Source of the DNA: Pseudalkalibacillus sp051842935 | Lineage (GTDB): Bacteria; Bacillota; Bacilli; Bacillales; Fictibacillaceae | NCBI RefSeq assembly: GCF_051842935.1 | Contig: NZ_JBPXRR010000001.1 | Location: 1,178,001 to 1,242,000 of the forward strand | Reading direction: 5' to 3' | DNA: 64,000 nt | Part shown: positions 39,461 through 48,017 of the stretch, piece after piece | Position numbering within the stretch: the stretch's first letter is position 1 | How the letters are laid out: each line of letters begins with the position of its first letter | The notes under the pieces: model-generated | What the model was told of the DNA's origin: nothing | Database searches by the model: none | What the model saw: only the letters and a program-made list of their open reading frames with translations | Made by a program: the position numbers and the translations under genes

Positions 39461-40426
39461 ATGCGAAATTTATTGGCTGTTTCATTGGTGAAGGGTGGGC
39501 TTACCATTACCGGCATCATCCTGTTCAGTTGTCTTCCGTATTTGTTATTCAATATGGAGTCGAACAAAGAAATTCTTTATCTGATCAATAAAAAGATGAT
39601 GTCGAATGCGAGCTACTTGGTTGATGATATCATTTTCAACTGGCGAGCTTACTTCGAGCAAGTTGCGCTTTCAATTAAGGAACTATTTACATTTTGGGAC
39701 ATGACGTATTCGACGAAAACGGGTCAAATCTTACCTGTCTTCCCAGAAATGAGAGAATTATATGTAAAATCAGCTGCCTATTTTCTCGGTGGATTAGTAG
39801 TAGCGGTTAGCTTGTCTGTCATGTTAGTCCACATCATTATGATGACTAACGTGAAAGTGAGAAGAGTACTTAAAGGAATATTGACCATCATGAAATCCCT
39901 TCCGGATGTGTTTTACATCATCCTTACACAACTGATCATCATCTGGGTATACAGACGTACGGATGTGGTGTTGTTTAATACATCACATTCATTCGGGGAT
40001 GAAGCAATCTTTTTCCCAATCATGCTGTTAGCGATATTGCCGACGGTTTATTTTGTGAGATTTCTATTATTGGCTTTTGAGGATCAGGAGTCAGAGTTAT
40101 ATGTGGAACTTGCGAAGGGAAAGGGCGTTGTTCGTTTTCGTATCGTGAGTTTACATATTTTCCGTAATGCGATTCCTACCTTAAAAAATCATTTCAAGAC
40201 AATCTTTTGGATTATGCTGTCCAATTGGTTGATGGTTGAAATATTCATGGACTTTAATGGGATCATGATGTTCCTTTTGGAAAATGGACCGTTGAATCCG
40301 ACATTGTTCATTTTAGGAGTTGTCATGATTTTCATCCCTTACTATACGATCAGTTTACTATCAGGACTCATGACGATGTCTGTTCAAAAAGTAATCGTTA
40401 GGAGGGGAATGGAAGATGCTGCTTAA
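39461..40426 (+). CDS. ABC transporter permease, DppB-like (copy 1)
   Basis: 321 residues and about six membrane helices. The ABC permease EAA loop is ELAKGKGVVRFRIVSLHIFRNAIPTL (about 218-243). The start is the ATG at 39461: the frame stays open upstream, but in the duplicate copy an indel breaks it, so the upstream part is leader RNA, not protein. Domain type is the oligopeptide/dipeptide permease family, though the large first external loop is unusual. It overlaps the next gene by 11 bases. No ATPase or binding protein is near. Confidence 0.78.
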   Translation: MRNLLAVSLVKGGLTITGIILFSCLPYLLFNMESNKEILYLINKKMMSNASYLVDDIIFNWRAYFEQVALSIKELFTFWDMTYSTKTGQILPVFPEMRELYVKSAAYFLGGLVVAVSLSVMLVHIIMMTNVKVRRVLKGILTIMKSLPDVFYIILTQLIIIWVYRRTDVVLFNTSHSFGDEAIFFPIMLLAILPTVYFVRFLLLAFEDQESELYVELAKGKGVVRFRIVSLHIFRNAIPTLKNHFKTIFWIMLSNWLMVEIFMDFNGIMMFLLENGPLNPTLFILGVVMIFIPYYTISLLSGLMTMSVQKVIVRRGMEDAA

Positions 40427-41423
40427 ATTGATACGTAACCCGTGGTTTTTAGTCAGTTTTATTGGATTGACGGTTTTACTGACATTCAGTTTTGGATATG
40501 AAGCATGGCTAAAAGATGATGGAGATCGGGTTACTGTTTTATATGATGAGGATGGTGTGCCTTATGATAGTGCGCCGTTCGAGCCCTCTTTTCAGTATCC
40601 GTTAGGGTCGGATAGTCTAGGAGAAAATTATCTGTATCGAATAGTAGATGGAGCCAAGTATACGATCGGATTGGCAGCTTCAATCAGCCTCGTCCAGATC
40701 ATCTTATCTTTATTCGGTGGATTTCTACTATATATTGCACCTAAAAAAGTAAGACTGACTGCAGATGGTTTATTTGATACGTTCCATTATGCGCCTTTCG
40801 CCATTTTTATTTATTTGTTGGCGGGAACAGTCATTGATATCTTTGTATGGAGTTACTCACTTGAAACGAGAATCATTTTTCCTGCCATCGTCATCGTTTT
40901 GTTATCTGTTCCTGTGCTTTCCACTCTGATTGCAAAGGAATTAGAGGATTTATATAAAGTGGAGTTTATTCAAAATGCACCAACCTTGGGAGGTGGCGTC
41001 TACCACATTTTCCGGAAGCATGTTTCCAAATTCCTCATCCCGAAGCTGTTTGTATTGTTCCTCCAACAGATCAGTACGGTGTTGATCATCTTTGTCCATT
41101 TAGGCGTGTTAGAGGTGTTCATCGGAGGTAGTGAAACATACAAAATGGCAGAAAGTGTAGATGGTGGTGTTATGATTGAGACCTTCACTTTATCAAATGA
41201 GTGGGGTGGATTGATCGGTAAGTATTGGTCACTTTATATAGCATACCCTTGGCTCATTTTCGGACCGATTTTGGCGTTTTCGTTTGTCATTTTGATGATG
41301 AACCTGCTCGTGCATGGCATGACGCAAACGCTTGAAATCAATCCATATGGTAAAAAGAAAAGGAAACAAAAAAGCCGCCTTCAAAACAAGGAAGCTGCTG
41401 AATTGGATTTTTCAAAGATTTAA
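40416..41423 (+). CDS. ABC transporter permease, DppC-like (copy 1)
   Basis: 335 residues, second half of the permease pair. An N-terminal helix, an external segment with PFEPSFQYPLGSDSLGENYLYRIVDGAKYT (the DppC/OppC pattern of PLGTDxxGRD is altered: Gly-Glu-Asn replaces Gly-Arg-Asp), about five further helices and an EAA-type loop, AKELEDLYKVEFIQNAPTLGGGVYHIFRKH. The start overlaps copy 1 of the DppB-like gene by 11 bases. The substrate is unknown. Confidence 0.78.
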   Translation: MLLKLIRNPWFLVSFIGLTVLLTFSFGYEAWLKDDGDRVTVLYDEDGVPYDSAPFEPSFQYPLGSDSLGENYLYRIVDGAKYTIGLAASISLVQIILSLFGGFLLYIAPKKVRLTADGLFDTFHYAPFAIFIYLLAGTVIDIFVWSYSLETRIIFPAIVIVLLSVPVLSTLIAKELEDLYKVEFIQNAPTLGGGVYHIFRKHVSKFLIPKLFVLFLQQISTVLIIFVHLGVLEVFIGGSETYKMAESVDGGVMIETFTLSNEWGGLIGKYWSLYIAYPWLIFGPILAFSFVILMMNLLVHGMTQTLEINPYGKKKRKQKSRLQNKEAAELDFSKI

Positions 41424-41480
41424 CGGAAGGAAGAACATAACATAAATAACAATTAAAGGGAATAAGAGAATTTTGTCGAA

Positions 41481-41516
41481 ACCCTACTTTATAGAAAATA
41501 AAGTGGGGTCTTTTTT
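41481..41516 (+). promoter_or_regulatory. Second copy of hairpin-T run before permease start
   Basis: ACCCTACTTTA (41481-41491) pairs with TAAAGTGGGGT (41499-41509), then CTTTTTT and the ATG at 41517. Compared with 39424-39460 the loop region is shorter and the T run one base longer, yet the stem and GTGGGG are kept. Confidence 0.7.
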
Positions 41517-42482
41517 ATGGGGAAATTTCTAGCAATATCCGGTTTTAAAGCATTACTGACAGTCTTGAGCATCATCTTGTTCGGGTGTCTTCCATTTCTG
41601 TTATTCAACATGGAAGTGAACAAAGAAATCCTCTATCTGCTCAATAAGGACATATTAGGAAATGCGAGCTACATGTCAGATGACATCATGTTCAACTGGA
41701 AAGGATACCTCGATCAAGTTGCACTTTCACTGAGAGAAGTCGGAACGTTTTGGGAGATGACCTATTCGACGAAAGTCGGTAAGGACTTGCCTGTATTCCC
41801 TGAACTGAGTGAACTTTACTTCAAGTCTGCATCCTACTTTTTAGGTGGATTAGTTGTAGCCGTTTGTCTCTCTGTCATCTCAGTTCACATCATCATGATG
41901 ACAAATAAAAAAGTAAGAAGAGCTTTTAAGGCAATGCTCACAGTCTTAAAATCACTTCCTGATGTGTTTTTCATCATGATCGTTCAACTTGCCATCATCA
42001 TGGTGTTCAAAAAAACGGGGGTGGTACTGTTCAATACCACCCATTCATATGGAGACGAGGCCATATTTTTTCCGATATTGGTCTTATCCATATTGCCAAC
42101 GGTGTATTTCGTAAAATATCTATTGCTGGCTTTTGAAGATCAAGAAGACCAATTATACGTGGAACTCGCAAAAGGAAAGGGAGTTGCAAGGTTCAAGATC
42201 GTCAGTATCCATATTTTCCGCAATGCGATTCCGACTTTAAGGAATCATTTCAAGACGATCTTTTGGATCATGCTGTCCAATTGGCTAATGATAGAGATCT
42301 TCATGAATTATAATGGAATCATGATGTTCTTGGTGGAGAATGGACCATTGAATCCATCATTGTTCATCGTAGGGGTCTTGATGATTTACCTTCCTTACTT
42401 CTTGATCAGTGTATTGTCTTCACTTATTAAGATGTCAGTTGCGGAAACGAAAGTAAGGAGGGGAATGGAAGATGCTGCTTAA
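41517..42482 (+). CDS. ABC transporter permease, DppB-like (copy 2)
   Basis: 321 residues, same length as copy 1 and similar from end to end (for example DPxF-like MTYSTK, SFGDEAIFFPI versus SYGDEAIFFPI, identical ELAKGKGV EAA start). It arose by tandem duplication of the whole leader-permease-permease unit. It overlaps its DppC-like partner by 11 bases, exactly as copy 1 does. Both copies look intact, so they may form two related transporters or mixed ones. Confidence 0.78.
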   Translation: MGKFLAISGFKALLTVLSIILFGCLPFLLFNMEVNKEILYLLNKDILGNASYMSDDIMFNWKGYLDQVALSLREVGTFWEMTYSTKVGKDLPVFPELSELYFKSASYFLGGLVVAVCLSVISVHIIMMTNKKVRRAFKAMLTVLKSLPDVFFIMIVQLAIIMVFKKTGVVLFNTTHSYGDEAIFFPILVLSILPTVYFVKYLLLAFEDQEDQLYVELAKGKGVARFKIVSIHIFRNAIPTLRNHFKTIFWIMLSNWLMIEIFMNYNGIMMFLVENGPLNPSLFIVGVLMIYLPYFLISVLSSLIKMSVAETKVRRGMEDAA

Positions 42483-43488
42483 ACTCATTAGAAATCCATG
42501 GATTGTATTCAGCTTTATCGGATTAACGGTTCTACTTACGCTAAGCTTCGGGTATGAGGCCTGGCTGAAATATGATGGAGAACGTGTAACGATCCTATAT
42601 GATGAGGAGGGTCTTCCTTATGACAGTGCGCCTTTCGAACCGTCCTTAGAGTATCCTTTAGGATCAGATAACCTGGGGGAAAATTATCTGTATCGGGTTA
42701 TAGACGGGGCCAAATACACGATTGCACTAGCGGCCATCATCAGTCTCATACAAATGATTTTGTCTTTCTTTGGCGGATTTTTATTGTATCTTTCACCGAA
42801 AAAAGCTCGCCTTACATTCGATGGTTTATTTGATACACTCCATTATGCTCCATTTGTGATTTTCATTTATTTACTCGTTGGACCTGTCCTCGTCATTTTT
42901 ACATGGAGCTATACGTTAGAAACGAAGATCGTCTTTCCTGCGGTCGTCATTATCTTTTTATCTGTTCCCGTACTATCAAATCTGATCGCAAAGGAATTAG
43001 AACAGGTTTATAAAGTCGAGTTCATCCAAAATGCGCCTACATTGGGGGGAGGCGTCTTCCACATTTTTAGAAAACATGTATCTAGGTTCCTAGTACCAAA
43101 AATGTTTGTGTTATTCCTTCAACAAATCAGTACGGTCCTGATCATCTTTGTCCATTTAGGAATCCTCCAGGTGTTCATCGGTGGAAGTGAGACATATAAA
43201 ATGGATGAACGTATAGAAGGAAAAGAAGTTGTCATCATAACGGAATCATTTACGATGTCGAATGAGTGGGGTGGACTGATCGGAAAGTATTGGTCTGAAT
43301 ATATGTTCAACCCGATGCTTGTTTTTGGACCGATTCTAGGGTTTTCGTTCGTCATTTTGATGATGAACTTACTGGTACACGGTTTAACACAAACGCTTGA
43401 AATCAATCCATATGTTAAAAAGAAGCGCGAACGAAAAAGCCGCCTTCGAAAGAAGACAGCTACAGAGTTGGATTTTACAAAGATTTAA
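42472..43488 (+). CDS. ABC transporter permease, DppC-like (copy 2)
   Basis: 338 residues. The same design as the copy 1 partner, including PLGSDNLGENYLYRVIDGAKYT and the AKELEQVYKVEFIQNAPTLGGGVFHIF loop; the extra residues are a small insertion (ERIEGKEVVIITES) in the external loop near residue 245. The lysine/arginine-rich tail ending in ELDFTKI is shared with copy 1. Its stop codon overlaps the stop of the convergent RNase H-like gene. Confidence 0.78.
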   Translation: MLLKLIRNPWIVFSFIGLTVLLTLSFGYEAWLKYDGERVTILYDEEGLPYDSAPFEPSLEYPLGSDNLGENYLYRVIDGAKYTIALAAIISLIQMILSFFGGFLLYLSPKKARLTFDGLFDTLHYAPFVIFIYLLVGPVLVIFTWSYTLETKIVFPAVVIIFLSVPVLSNLIAKELEQVYKVEFIQNAPTLGGGVFHIFRKHVSRFLVPKMFVLFLQQISTVLIIFVHLGILQVFIGGSETYKMDERIEGKEVVIITESFTMSNEWGGLIGKYWSEYMFNPMLVFGPILGFSFVILMMNLLVHGLTQTLEINPYVKKKRERKSRLRKKTATELDFTKI

Positions 43489-43877
43489 GCGTTCTTTTGG
43501 ATGGCTTCACGAGCGAGTTTATCAGCATTCCTGTTTTGCGAACTCGGAATCCACTTGATGAAAAACAGATCCAGCTCGTCTTTCAACACAAGAACTTGTT
43601 GAAGGAGGGGCTGGTATACGTTCTTTTTGACATATTCCTTTTCGACGGCTTGTTCGACTAGCTGTGAGTCGGTCCGGAATGAAACGATTTTGTAACCTTT
43701 GTCGATGCAGATTTTCAATGCGTGGATAAGAGCATGGTACTCTGCTTCATGGTTCGACATCTCACCGAGCGGGATGGAGTAGGAATGACTTCCATCCGGA
43801 GCTCCTTTTATAAATATACCTGCGCCAGACGGTCCAGGATTACCTGAACTGGCACCATCTACATAAACGTCTATCAT
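43485..43877 (-). CDS. RNase HI-like protein (YpeP type)
   Basis: 130 residues with the RNase H fold: Asp7 in VYVDGASSGNPG, Glu44/Glu46 in HEAEYHAL, Asp70 in FRTDSQLV and Asp near 118 in NADKLAREA. The four acidic positions needed for two-metal cleavage are present. It resembles the reverse-transcriptase-like RNase H proteins YpeP/YpdQ of Bacillus, which may cleave RNA in RNA-DNA hybrids. In B. subtilis this type lies near ypcP, also the case here. GGTG serves as ribosome site. Confidence 0.85.
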   Translation of the reverse strand: MIDVYVDGASSGNPGPSGAGIFIKGAPDGSHSYSIPLGEMSNHEAEYHALIHALKICIDKGYKIVSFRTDSQLVEQAVEKEYVKKNVYQPLLQQVLVLKDELDLFFIKWIPSSQNRNADKLAREAIQKNA

Positions 43878-44207
43878 CTAATCACCTATAATTGTAAAAA
43901 TTTGTTACCGTCCGCACCCCGAAATCGGTGGAGATCGGATTTCGGGTACCGCAAGAGGTTCTTTCGCACCCCGAAAACGGGAAAAATCAGATTTCGCACC
44001 CCGTATGCGGCACTTTCGCACCCTGAAAACGGGAAAAAACGCTTTTCGAGCACCGAACGAAGTGAGCAGCTCCAAAAATCCCCTCGACTTAACGTTTATT
44101 TTATCATACAAGTTGGGAATAGGTACTACCATATCTAGCTACAGATTCTTTTACGGTCTGTAAGATGGACATTTGTACGAATGTTTTGTAAAAAGGAGGT
44201 TCACACA
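43878..44207. other. Gene-free interval carrying a private-motif array
   Basis: No gene was seen between the RNase H-like and DJ-1-like genes. The first half is the TTTCGCACC array; the second half (44060-44207) contains only AT-rich promoter-like sequence and the AAAGGAGG site of the next gene. Confidence 0.7.
43910..44055. repeat. Private-motif array, TTTCGCACCCCGAAAACGG type
   Basis: Units begin at 43910, 43940 (degenerate), 43962, 43992, 44014 and 44044, so spacing alternates 30, 22, 30, 22, 30. The long units share CGAAAACGGGAAAAA after the core, for example at 43962 and 44014. Confidence 0.75.
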
Positions 44208-44741
44208 ATGAGGCTGTCGAACACTAGAGTTATGGCATTGGTTGAAAATGATTTCGAGGATCTAGAACTATGGTACCCAGTACTCCGCTTACGTGAAGAA
44301 GGCGTCACCGTCCACATCGTCGGTGCCGAAGAGAACAAGGAATACAAAGGAAAGTACGGTGTACCGGCAGTTGCCGATTACAGCTATGAAGACGTGAACT
44401 ACTACGAATACGACGGAATTCTTGTTCCAGGCGGCTGGGCACCCGATAAACTCCGTCGCGATAAGAAAGTGATTGAAATCGTCCAGTACATGAATGACCA
44501 GAAACGGACGATCGGACAAATCTGTCATGCTGGATGGGTCTTGATTTCAGCCGACATCCTTAAAGATAAAGTGGTGACAAGTACACCAGGCATAAAAGAT
44601 GATATGACAAATGCTGGCGCAGTCTGGAGGGACGAAGCGGTGACGGTGGATGGTCACATCGTTTCGAGCAGGCGACCGCCTGACTTACCGGACTATACGC
44701 GGGAGCTCATCAAAGTGTTAGAAGAGAACAACAGAGACTGA
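44208..44741 (+). CDS. DJ-1/PfpI-family protein (YfkM/YraA type)
   Basis: 177 residues from an ATG after AAAGGAGG; the in-frame start nine codons earlier is rejected. DJ-1/PfpI fold: EDLELWYPVLRLREEGVTV, VPGGWAPDKLR, and the nucleophile elbow QICHAGWVL with Cys106-His107. Members include general stress proteins in Bacillus, deglycase-like proteins and putative intracellular proteases; its true activity is not certain. It has its own terminator. Confidence 0.87.
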   Translation: MRLSNTRVMALVENDFEDLELWYPVLRLREEGVTVHIVGAEENKEYKGKYGVPAVADYSYEDVNYYEYDGILVPGGWAPDKLRRDKKVIEIVQYMNDQKRTIGQICHAGWVLISADILKDKVVTSTPGIKDDMTNAGAVWRDEAVTVDGHIVSSRRPPDLPDYTRELIKVLEENNRD

Positions 44742-44766
44742 CCACTCCATAGCGAGTGGTTTTCTC
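44741..44766 (+). terminator. Terminator after DJ-1-like gene
   Basis: ACCACTC (44741-44747) pairs with GAGTGGT (44754-44760), then TTTTCTC. Confidence 0.72.
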
Positions 44767-44856
44767 TTGGATAAAAGGTATACACCACGATTCCATCAAT
44801 AAAATAAAACTAGAAAAGGCATACTGAAAGTAAATGAACGTACAGGAGTGAGACGA

Positions 44857-45051
44857 TTGGAAAGAAAGGTTGTGACAGAGGAAATTGAATGGACCTTGAA
44901 AACCTATTGCAGGGATTGTTTCGTGTGTGAAGCGTTCAAAAAGGACTATGGGAAAAATTATGCACAAAGCTTCTGCAACCGCGATTGCTCAATCGGTAGA
45001 AGACTGCAGATGCTTGGGGAATCGTTATCGTCGAAACGTGTAGAAGGTTAG
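44857..45051 (+). CDS. Small zinc-finger protein (YpeQ-like)
   Basis: 64 residues from a TTG 8 bases after AGGAG (44844-44848); the GTG at 44848 overlaps that site. Cys pattern: YCRDCFVC near residues 17-24 and FCNRDCSIG near 43-51, then a helix (GRRLQMLGESL). This looks like the small zinc-finger proteins of Bacillus such as YpeQ, whose gene also lies near the RNase H-like gene. The function is unknown. Confidence 0.7.
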   Translation: MERKVVTEEIEWTLKTYCRDCFVCEAFKKDYGKNYAQSFCNRDCSIGRRLQMLGESLSSKRVEG

Positions 45052-45138
45052 CGAAATATTAGAGCTTTTGTTCCACTTCCTCTCATTTATGGTAAAATGA
45101 ATGTATAAATTTTCAGATAGAGGTAGGGCAAAAGACAT

Positions 45139-45417
45139 ATGCGTCACAGATCTACGGGTGAATTCATTCAATTTTTGAGCAGCAAAGGTTTTCATCTATC
45201 AGATGATGACATTGCTTTCATCTATTTCGGGAAAAAGTATACGGATGCGGACGATGAGCTCGTGAATGTTGCGATTGAAACAACATTGAAGGTACAAGTC
45301 CGGTTTGATGGCAGCTATTACATTGCCTTATTGGAAGCGATGAAACAATCTGGTGCTCAAAGTACATATGATGCGAAGCGGTTCGTGAAAAATCAAGAAA
45401 TCGTACCCAGTTCATAA
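45139..45417 (+). CDS. 92-residue conserved-type hypothetical protein
   Basis: Not recognised. The sequence reads as a small mixed fold: TGEFIQFLSSKGFHLSDDDIAFIYFGKKY, then DELVNVAIETTLKVQVRF, then YYIALLEAMKQSG and a basic end. GAGGTAGGG lies 10 bases before the ATG, and a TAAAATG-type -10 is about 40 bases upstream, so it is likely a real gene. No membrane segment. It is followed by its own terminator. Confidence 0.65.
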   Translation: MRHRSTGEFIQFLSSKGFHLSDDDIAFIYFGKKYTDADDELVNVAIETTLKVQVRFDGSYYIALLEAMKQSGAQSTYDAKRFVKNQEIVPSS

Positions 45418-45422
45418 CAGCG

Positions 45423-45448
45423 ACAGCATTCCTGAGATGCTGTTTTTT
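45423..45448 (+). terminator. Terminator after 92-residue gene
   Basis: ACAGCAT (45423-45429) pairs with ATGCTGT (45437-45443), then TTTTT. Confidence 0.8.
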
Positions 45449-45467
45449 ACTTTTGTGGGAGGTAAGA

Positions 45468-46109
45468 ATGTTGAAGAACATTGAGAAGTTCGTCATGGAA
45501 AAGTTAATAAAGGACTCGACTGGGCATGATTGGGCGCATATCGACCGGGTTCGTATGCTCGCGATACAAATCGGAAAAGTGGAAGGAGCAGATTTGAAGA
45601 TCTGCGAACTGGCAGCCCTTGTCCATGATCTCATTGATGACAAGCTGTTCAGCGATGAAGAAACTGCTCTTAAGGAAGTTATTCAACTCCTCAAAAAAGA
45701 AGGAATCGAAAAGAAAGAGATGGATCATATCGTCGAGATCATCACGACGATGTCGTTTAGCAGTGGTCCCGAAAAGGGAATGAGTACGCTTGAAGGAGAA
45801 GTGGTGCAAGACGCCGACCGATTGGATGCTCTAGGAGCGATCGGCATTGCTCGGACGTTCATGTACTCAGGTGCAAAAGGTCAGGCGATGTACGACCCAG
45901 CGATCCCTGCCCGAACACAACAGATGACAAAAGAAGAGTACCGCCAAGGAAAAAGCACCTCCATCAATCATTTTTATGAAAAATTGTTCAAGTTGAAGGA
46001 CTTGATGAATACAGAAGAAGGCATTCGTCTAGCTGAAGAACGCCACACATTCATCGAACAGTTCGTGGAACAATTTTTAGCAGAGTGGGAAGGGAAAGAC
46101 GTTCAATAA
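45468..46109 (+). CDS. ypgQ: HD-domain nucleotide phosphohydrolase YpgQ
   Basis: 213 residues from the ATG at 45468 after GGGAGGT. HD superfamily: GHDWAHIDRVRMLA carries the first His-Asp, ALVHDLIDDK the HD pair, and QDADRLDALGAIGIARTF the distal Asp. YpgQ of B. subtilis is a Mn2+-dependent (d)NTP pyrophosphohydrolase of close length. It works in the cytoplasm, probably in nucleotide clean-up. It is convergent with the ferredoxin gene. Confidence 0.87.
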   Translation: MLKNIEKFVMEKLIKDSTGHDWAHIDRVRMLAIQIGKVEGADLKICELAALVHDLIDDKLFSDEETALKEVIQLLKKEGIEKKEMDHIVEIITTMSFSSGPEKGMSTLEGEVVQDADRLDALGAIGIARTFMYSGAKGQAMYDPAIPARTQQMTKEEYRQGKSTSINHFYEKLFKLKDLMNTEEGIRLAEERHTFIEQFVEQFLAEWEGKDVQ

Positions 46110-46115
46110 TATAAA

Positions 46116-46139
46116 AGGACTTCGGCTCACCGAAGTCCT
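46116..46139. terminator. Bidirectional terminator
   Basis: AGGACTTCGG (46116-46125) pairs perfectly with CCGAAGTCCT (46130-46139). Confidence 0.85.
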
Positions 46140-46154
46140 CCAAACATGAGTCCA

Positions 46155-46475
46155 TTATTCAGCTGGGCGTGGTCCTGCATCCATTTCGGAGTTTTCTTCG
46201 GTCATGATTGGTCGTACAGTTACATCTTCAGTGACACGAACCTGGCAAGACAAACGTAATCCTTCCTGAATGCCTTTTTTGGAGAAAGCTTCTTGTTCAA
46301 TGTCGGTCAGATCTCCAAAGTCACCGCCTTCAACATCGACGCGGCATGTGGTGCATTTCGCTTTTCCCCCGCAGCGGTGGAGGATATTGATTCCATTGTC
46401 TTCAAGCGCTAAGACGAGCTTTTTACCTTCTTCTACTTCAAATGTTCCATGGTCGGGTACTGTAACTTTTGGCAT
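46155..46475 (-). CDS. 2Fe-2S plant-type ferredoxin
   Basis: 106 residues. The [2Fe-2S] ligands are HRCGGKAKCTTC (C-x5-C-x2-C, near residues 35-43) and a fourth Cys in LRLSCQVRV near 77. The fold is the beta-grasp of plant/adrenodoxin-type ferredoxins. It carries single electrons, partner unknown. Strong AAAGGAGG site before the ATG at 46475. The acidic-Pro tail beyond residue 90 is not part of the core. Confidence 0.9.
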   Translation of the reverse strand: MPKVTVPDHGTFEVEEGKKLVLALEDNGINILHRCGGKAKCTTCRVDVEGGDFGDLTDIEQEAFSKKGIQEGLRLSCQVRVTEDVTVRPIMTEENSEMDAGPRPAE

Positions 46476-46567
46476 GATCTTCCTCCTTTAGAGATGAATT
46501 CCTACTTATTATACTATACCATTACCTGAACCATACAACGTTAAACTAGTGAAAGGAATGATGACCC

Positions 46568-46981
46568 GTGGAAAAAACATTGGATCATATCGGTATTGCC
46601 GTCCGTGACTTGGATGAAGCGCTCCAATTTTACATAGATATTCTCGGAGGTGAACTCGATCATCGATATACTAGCGACACGCCTGGAGTTGAAGTGCATG
46701 TTGCTGCGGTAAAAGTGAAGGGTGATCTGATCGAACTCCTGCAGCCGACTTCCCATACGTCACCAGTCGCCAGGTTCATCCGGCAAAAAGGGAAAGGCGT
46801 CCATCATATAGCATACCGGGTACCAGACCTGGATAAAGCTATTGAAGAAAGTCGGAAAGATGGGATCCGATTCCTAGAAGATACGTATCGGACGAACCAG
46901 TTAGGCAGAAGGCTCATTTACTTGAACCCAGCCTCCACCCAAGGAACCATTATCGAATTTTGCGATTATCCCAATCAATGA
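46568..46981 (+). CDS. Methylmalonyl-CoA epimerase-type VOC protein
   Basis: 137 residues from a GTG. Two betaalphabetabetabeta units of the vicinal oxygen chelate fold: LDHIGIAVRDLDEALQFY carries the first His, VHHIAYRVPDLDKAI the second, and IEFCDYP the C-terminal Glu; an internal KGDLIELLQP supplies another Glu. This pattern is that of methylmalonyl-CoA epimerase, which interconverts the R and S forms in propionate breakdown. No mutase genes are nearby, so the substrate is inferred from family only. Confidence 0.82.
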   Translation: MEKTLDHIGIAVRDLDEALQFYIDILGGELDHRYTSDTPGVEVHVAAVKVKGDLIELLQPTSHTSPVARFIRQKGKGVHHIAYRVPDLDKAIEESRKDGIRFLEDTYRTNQLGRRLIYLNPASTQGTIIEFCDYPNQ

Positions 46982-47036
46982 TTCTGATATAATGGGATAG
47001 AATATGAAGACAAAGCGAGTAAAGGAAGTTGTATAG

Positions 47037-47894
47037 ATGAATACATTAGAAGTTGGAACAATTGTAAATTTAGTCGTTTCTCGTGAAACCGAGCTTGGAT
47101 ATATGCTCATGAACGCCAAAAGGGAAGAAGTATTTCTTCACCGAGCAGAAACGGAAAAAGGTCTTGAGGAAAATGAAAGAGTGAAAGTGTTCCTTTATCA
47201 TGATCATGAAGGACGTCTCGCTGCAACAACGACAATGCCATTCATTGACATGAACAGCATCGCGTGGCTGGAAATTGTCGGCGTACAACCGAAGCTTGGC
47301 GTGTTTATGGACATCGGCATCAAGAAAGACATCCTTTTATCAAAGGACGATCTACCGAATGAACGTTCTATCTGGCCACAGGAAGGTGACAAGTTGTATT
47401 GCGGACTTCGTACAGATAAAAAAGGTCGGTTATTTGCAGATCGTGCTTCAAATGAAGAGATCGAGACGCTTTCAGAGCCTGCTCCTGAAACGCTCCGAAA
47501 CCAGTACATAACGGGTCACGTATACCGCTTCAATGAACAAGGAGCAATGATCTTCACGGACGACCGGCACATCGCCTTTTTACATAGAGATGAAGGTGGT
47601 CAGCGTCTCCGACTGGGACAACGTCTACAGGTGCGCGTAACCTTCGTGCGGGAAGACGGTCGCGTCAATGCCTCGTTAAAAGCACCCAAAGAGATCGCTT
47701 ACGAAGAGGATTCGCAACAGATTCTTTCGTACCTGGAACAAAACGACGGTTTCATGCGCTTTAACGATAAATCCAACCCGGATGACATCAAACGGGCATT
47801 CGGATTATCGAAAGCAGCTTTCAAACGAGCGATGGGGAAACTGATGAAAGAGAAGAAGATAGAACAGTCTCCTGAAGGTACGAAATTAAAATAA
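47037..47894 (+). CDS. cvfB: S1-domain RNA-binding protein CvfB (YitL-like)
   Basis: 285 residues. Three S1-type OB folds followed by a winged helix: the first begins LEVGTIVNLVVSRETELGYML, the second LGVFMDIGIKKDILLSKDDLP, the third YITGHVYRFNEQGAMIF, and the winged helix DIKRAFGLSKAAFKRAMGKLMKEKKI. CvfB binds RNA and affects virulence gene expression in Staphylococcus aureus; YitL is the Bacillus form. GGAAG precedes the ATG, with a TATAAT about 50 bases upstream. Confidence 0.9.
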   Translation: MNTLEVGTIVNLVVSRETELGYMLMNAKREEVFLHRAETEKGLEENERVKVFLYHDHEGRLAATTTMPFIDMNSIAWLEIVGVQPKLGVFMDIGIKKDILLSKDDLPNERSIWPQEGDKLYCGLRTDKKGRLFADRASNEEIETLSEPAPETLRNQYITGHVYRFNEQGAMIFTDDRHIAFLHRDEGGQRLRLGQRLQVRVTFVREDGRVNASLKAPKEIAYEEDSQQILSYLEQNDGFMRFNDKSNPDDIKRAFGLSKAAFKRAMGKLMKEKKIEQSPEGTKLK

Positions 47895-48017
47895 TCCTTT
47901 CTATATGAAAGTGCTTTCATTTTCCAAAAACTATTGTTATCGTTGATAATGGAAGGCACATCTATTCATGTGCAGACGTTAAAAAGAGAAATCATGTAGA
48001 AGATGGAGGAACGTCAA

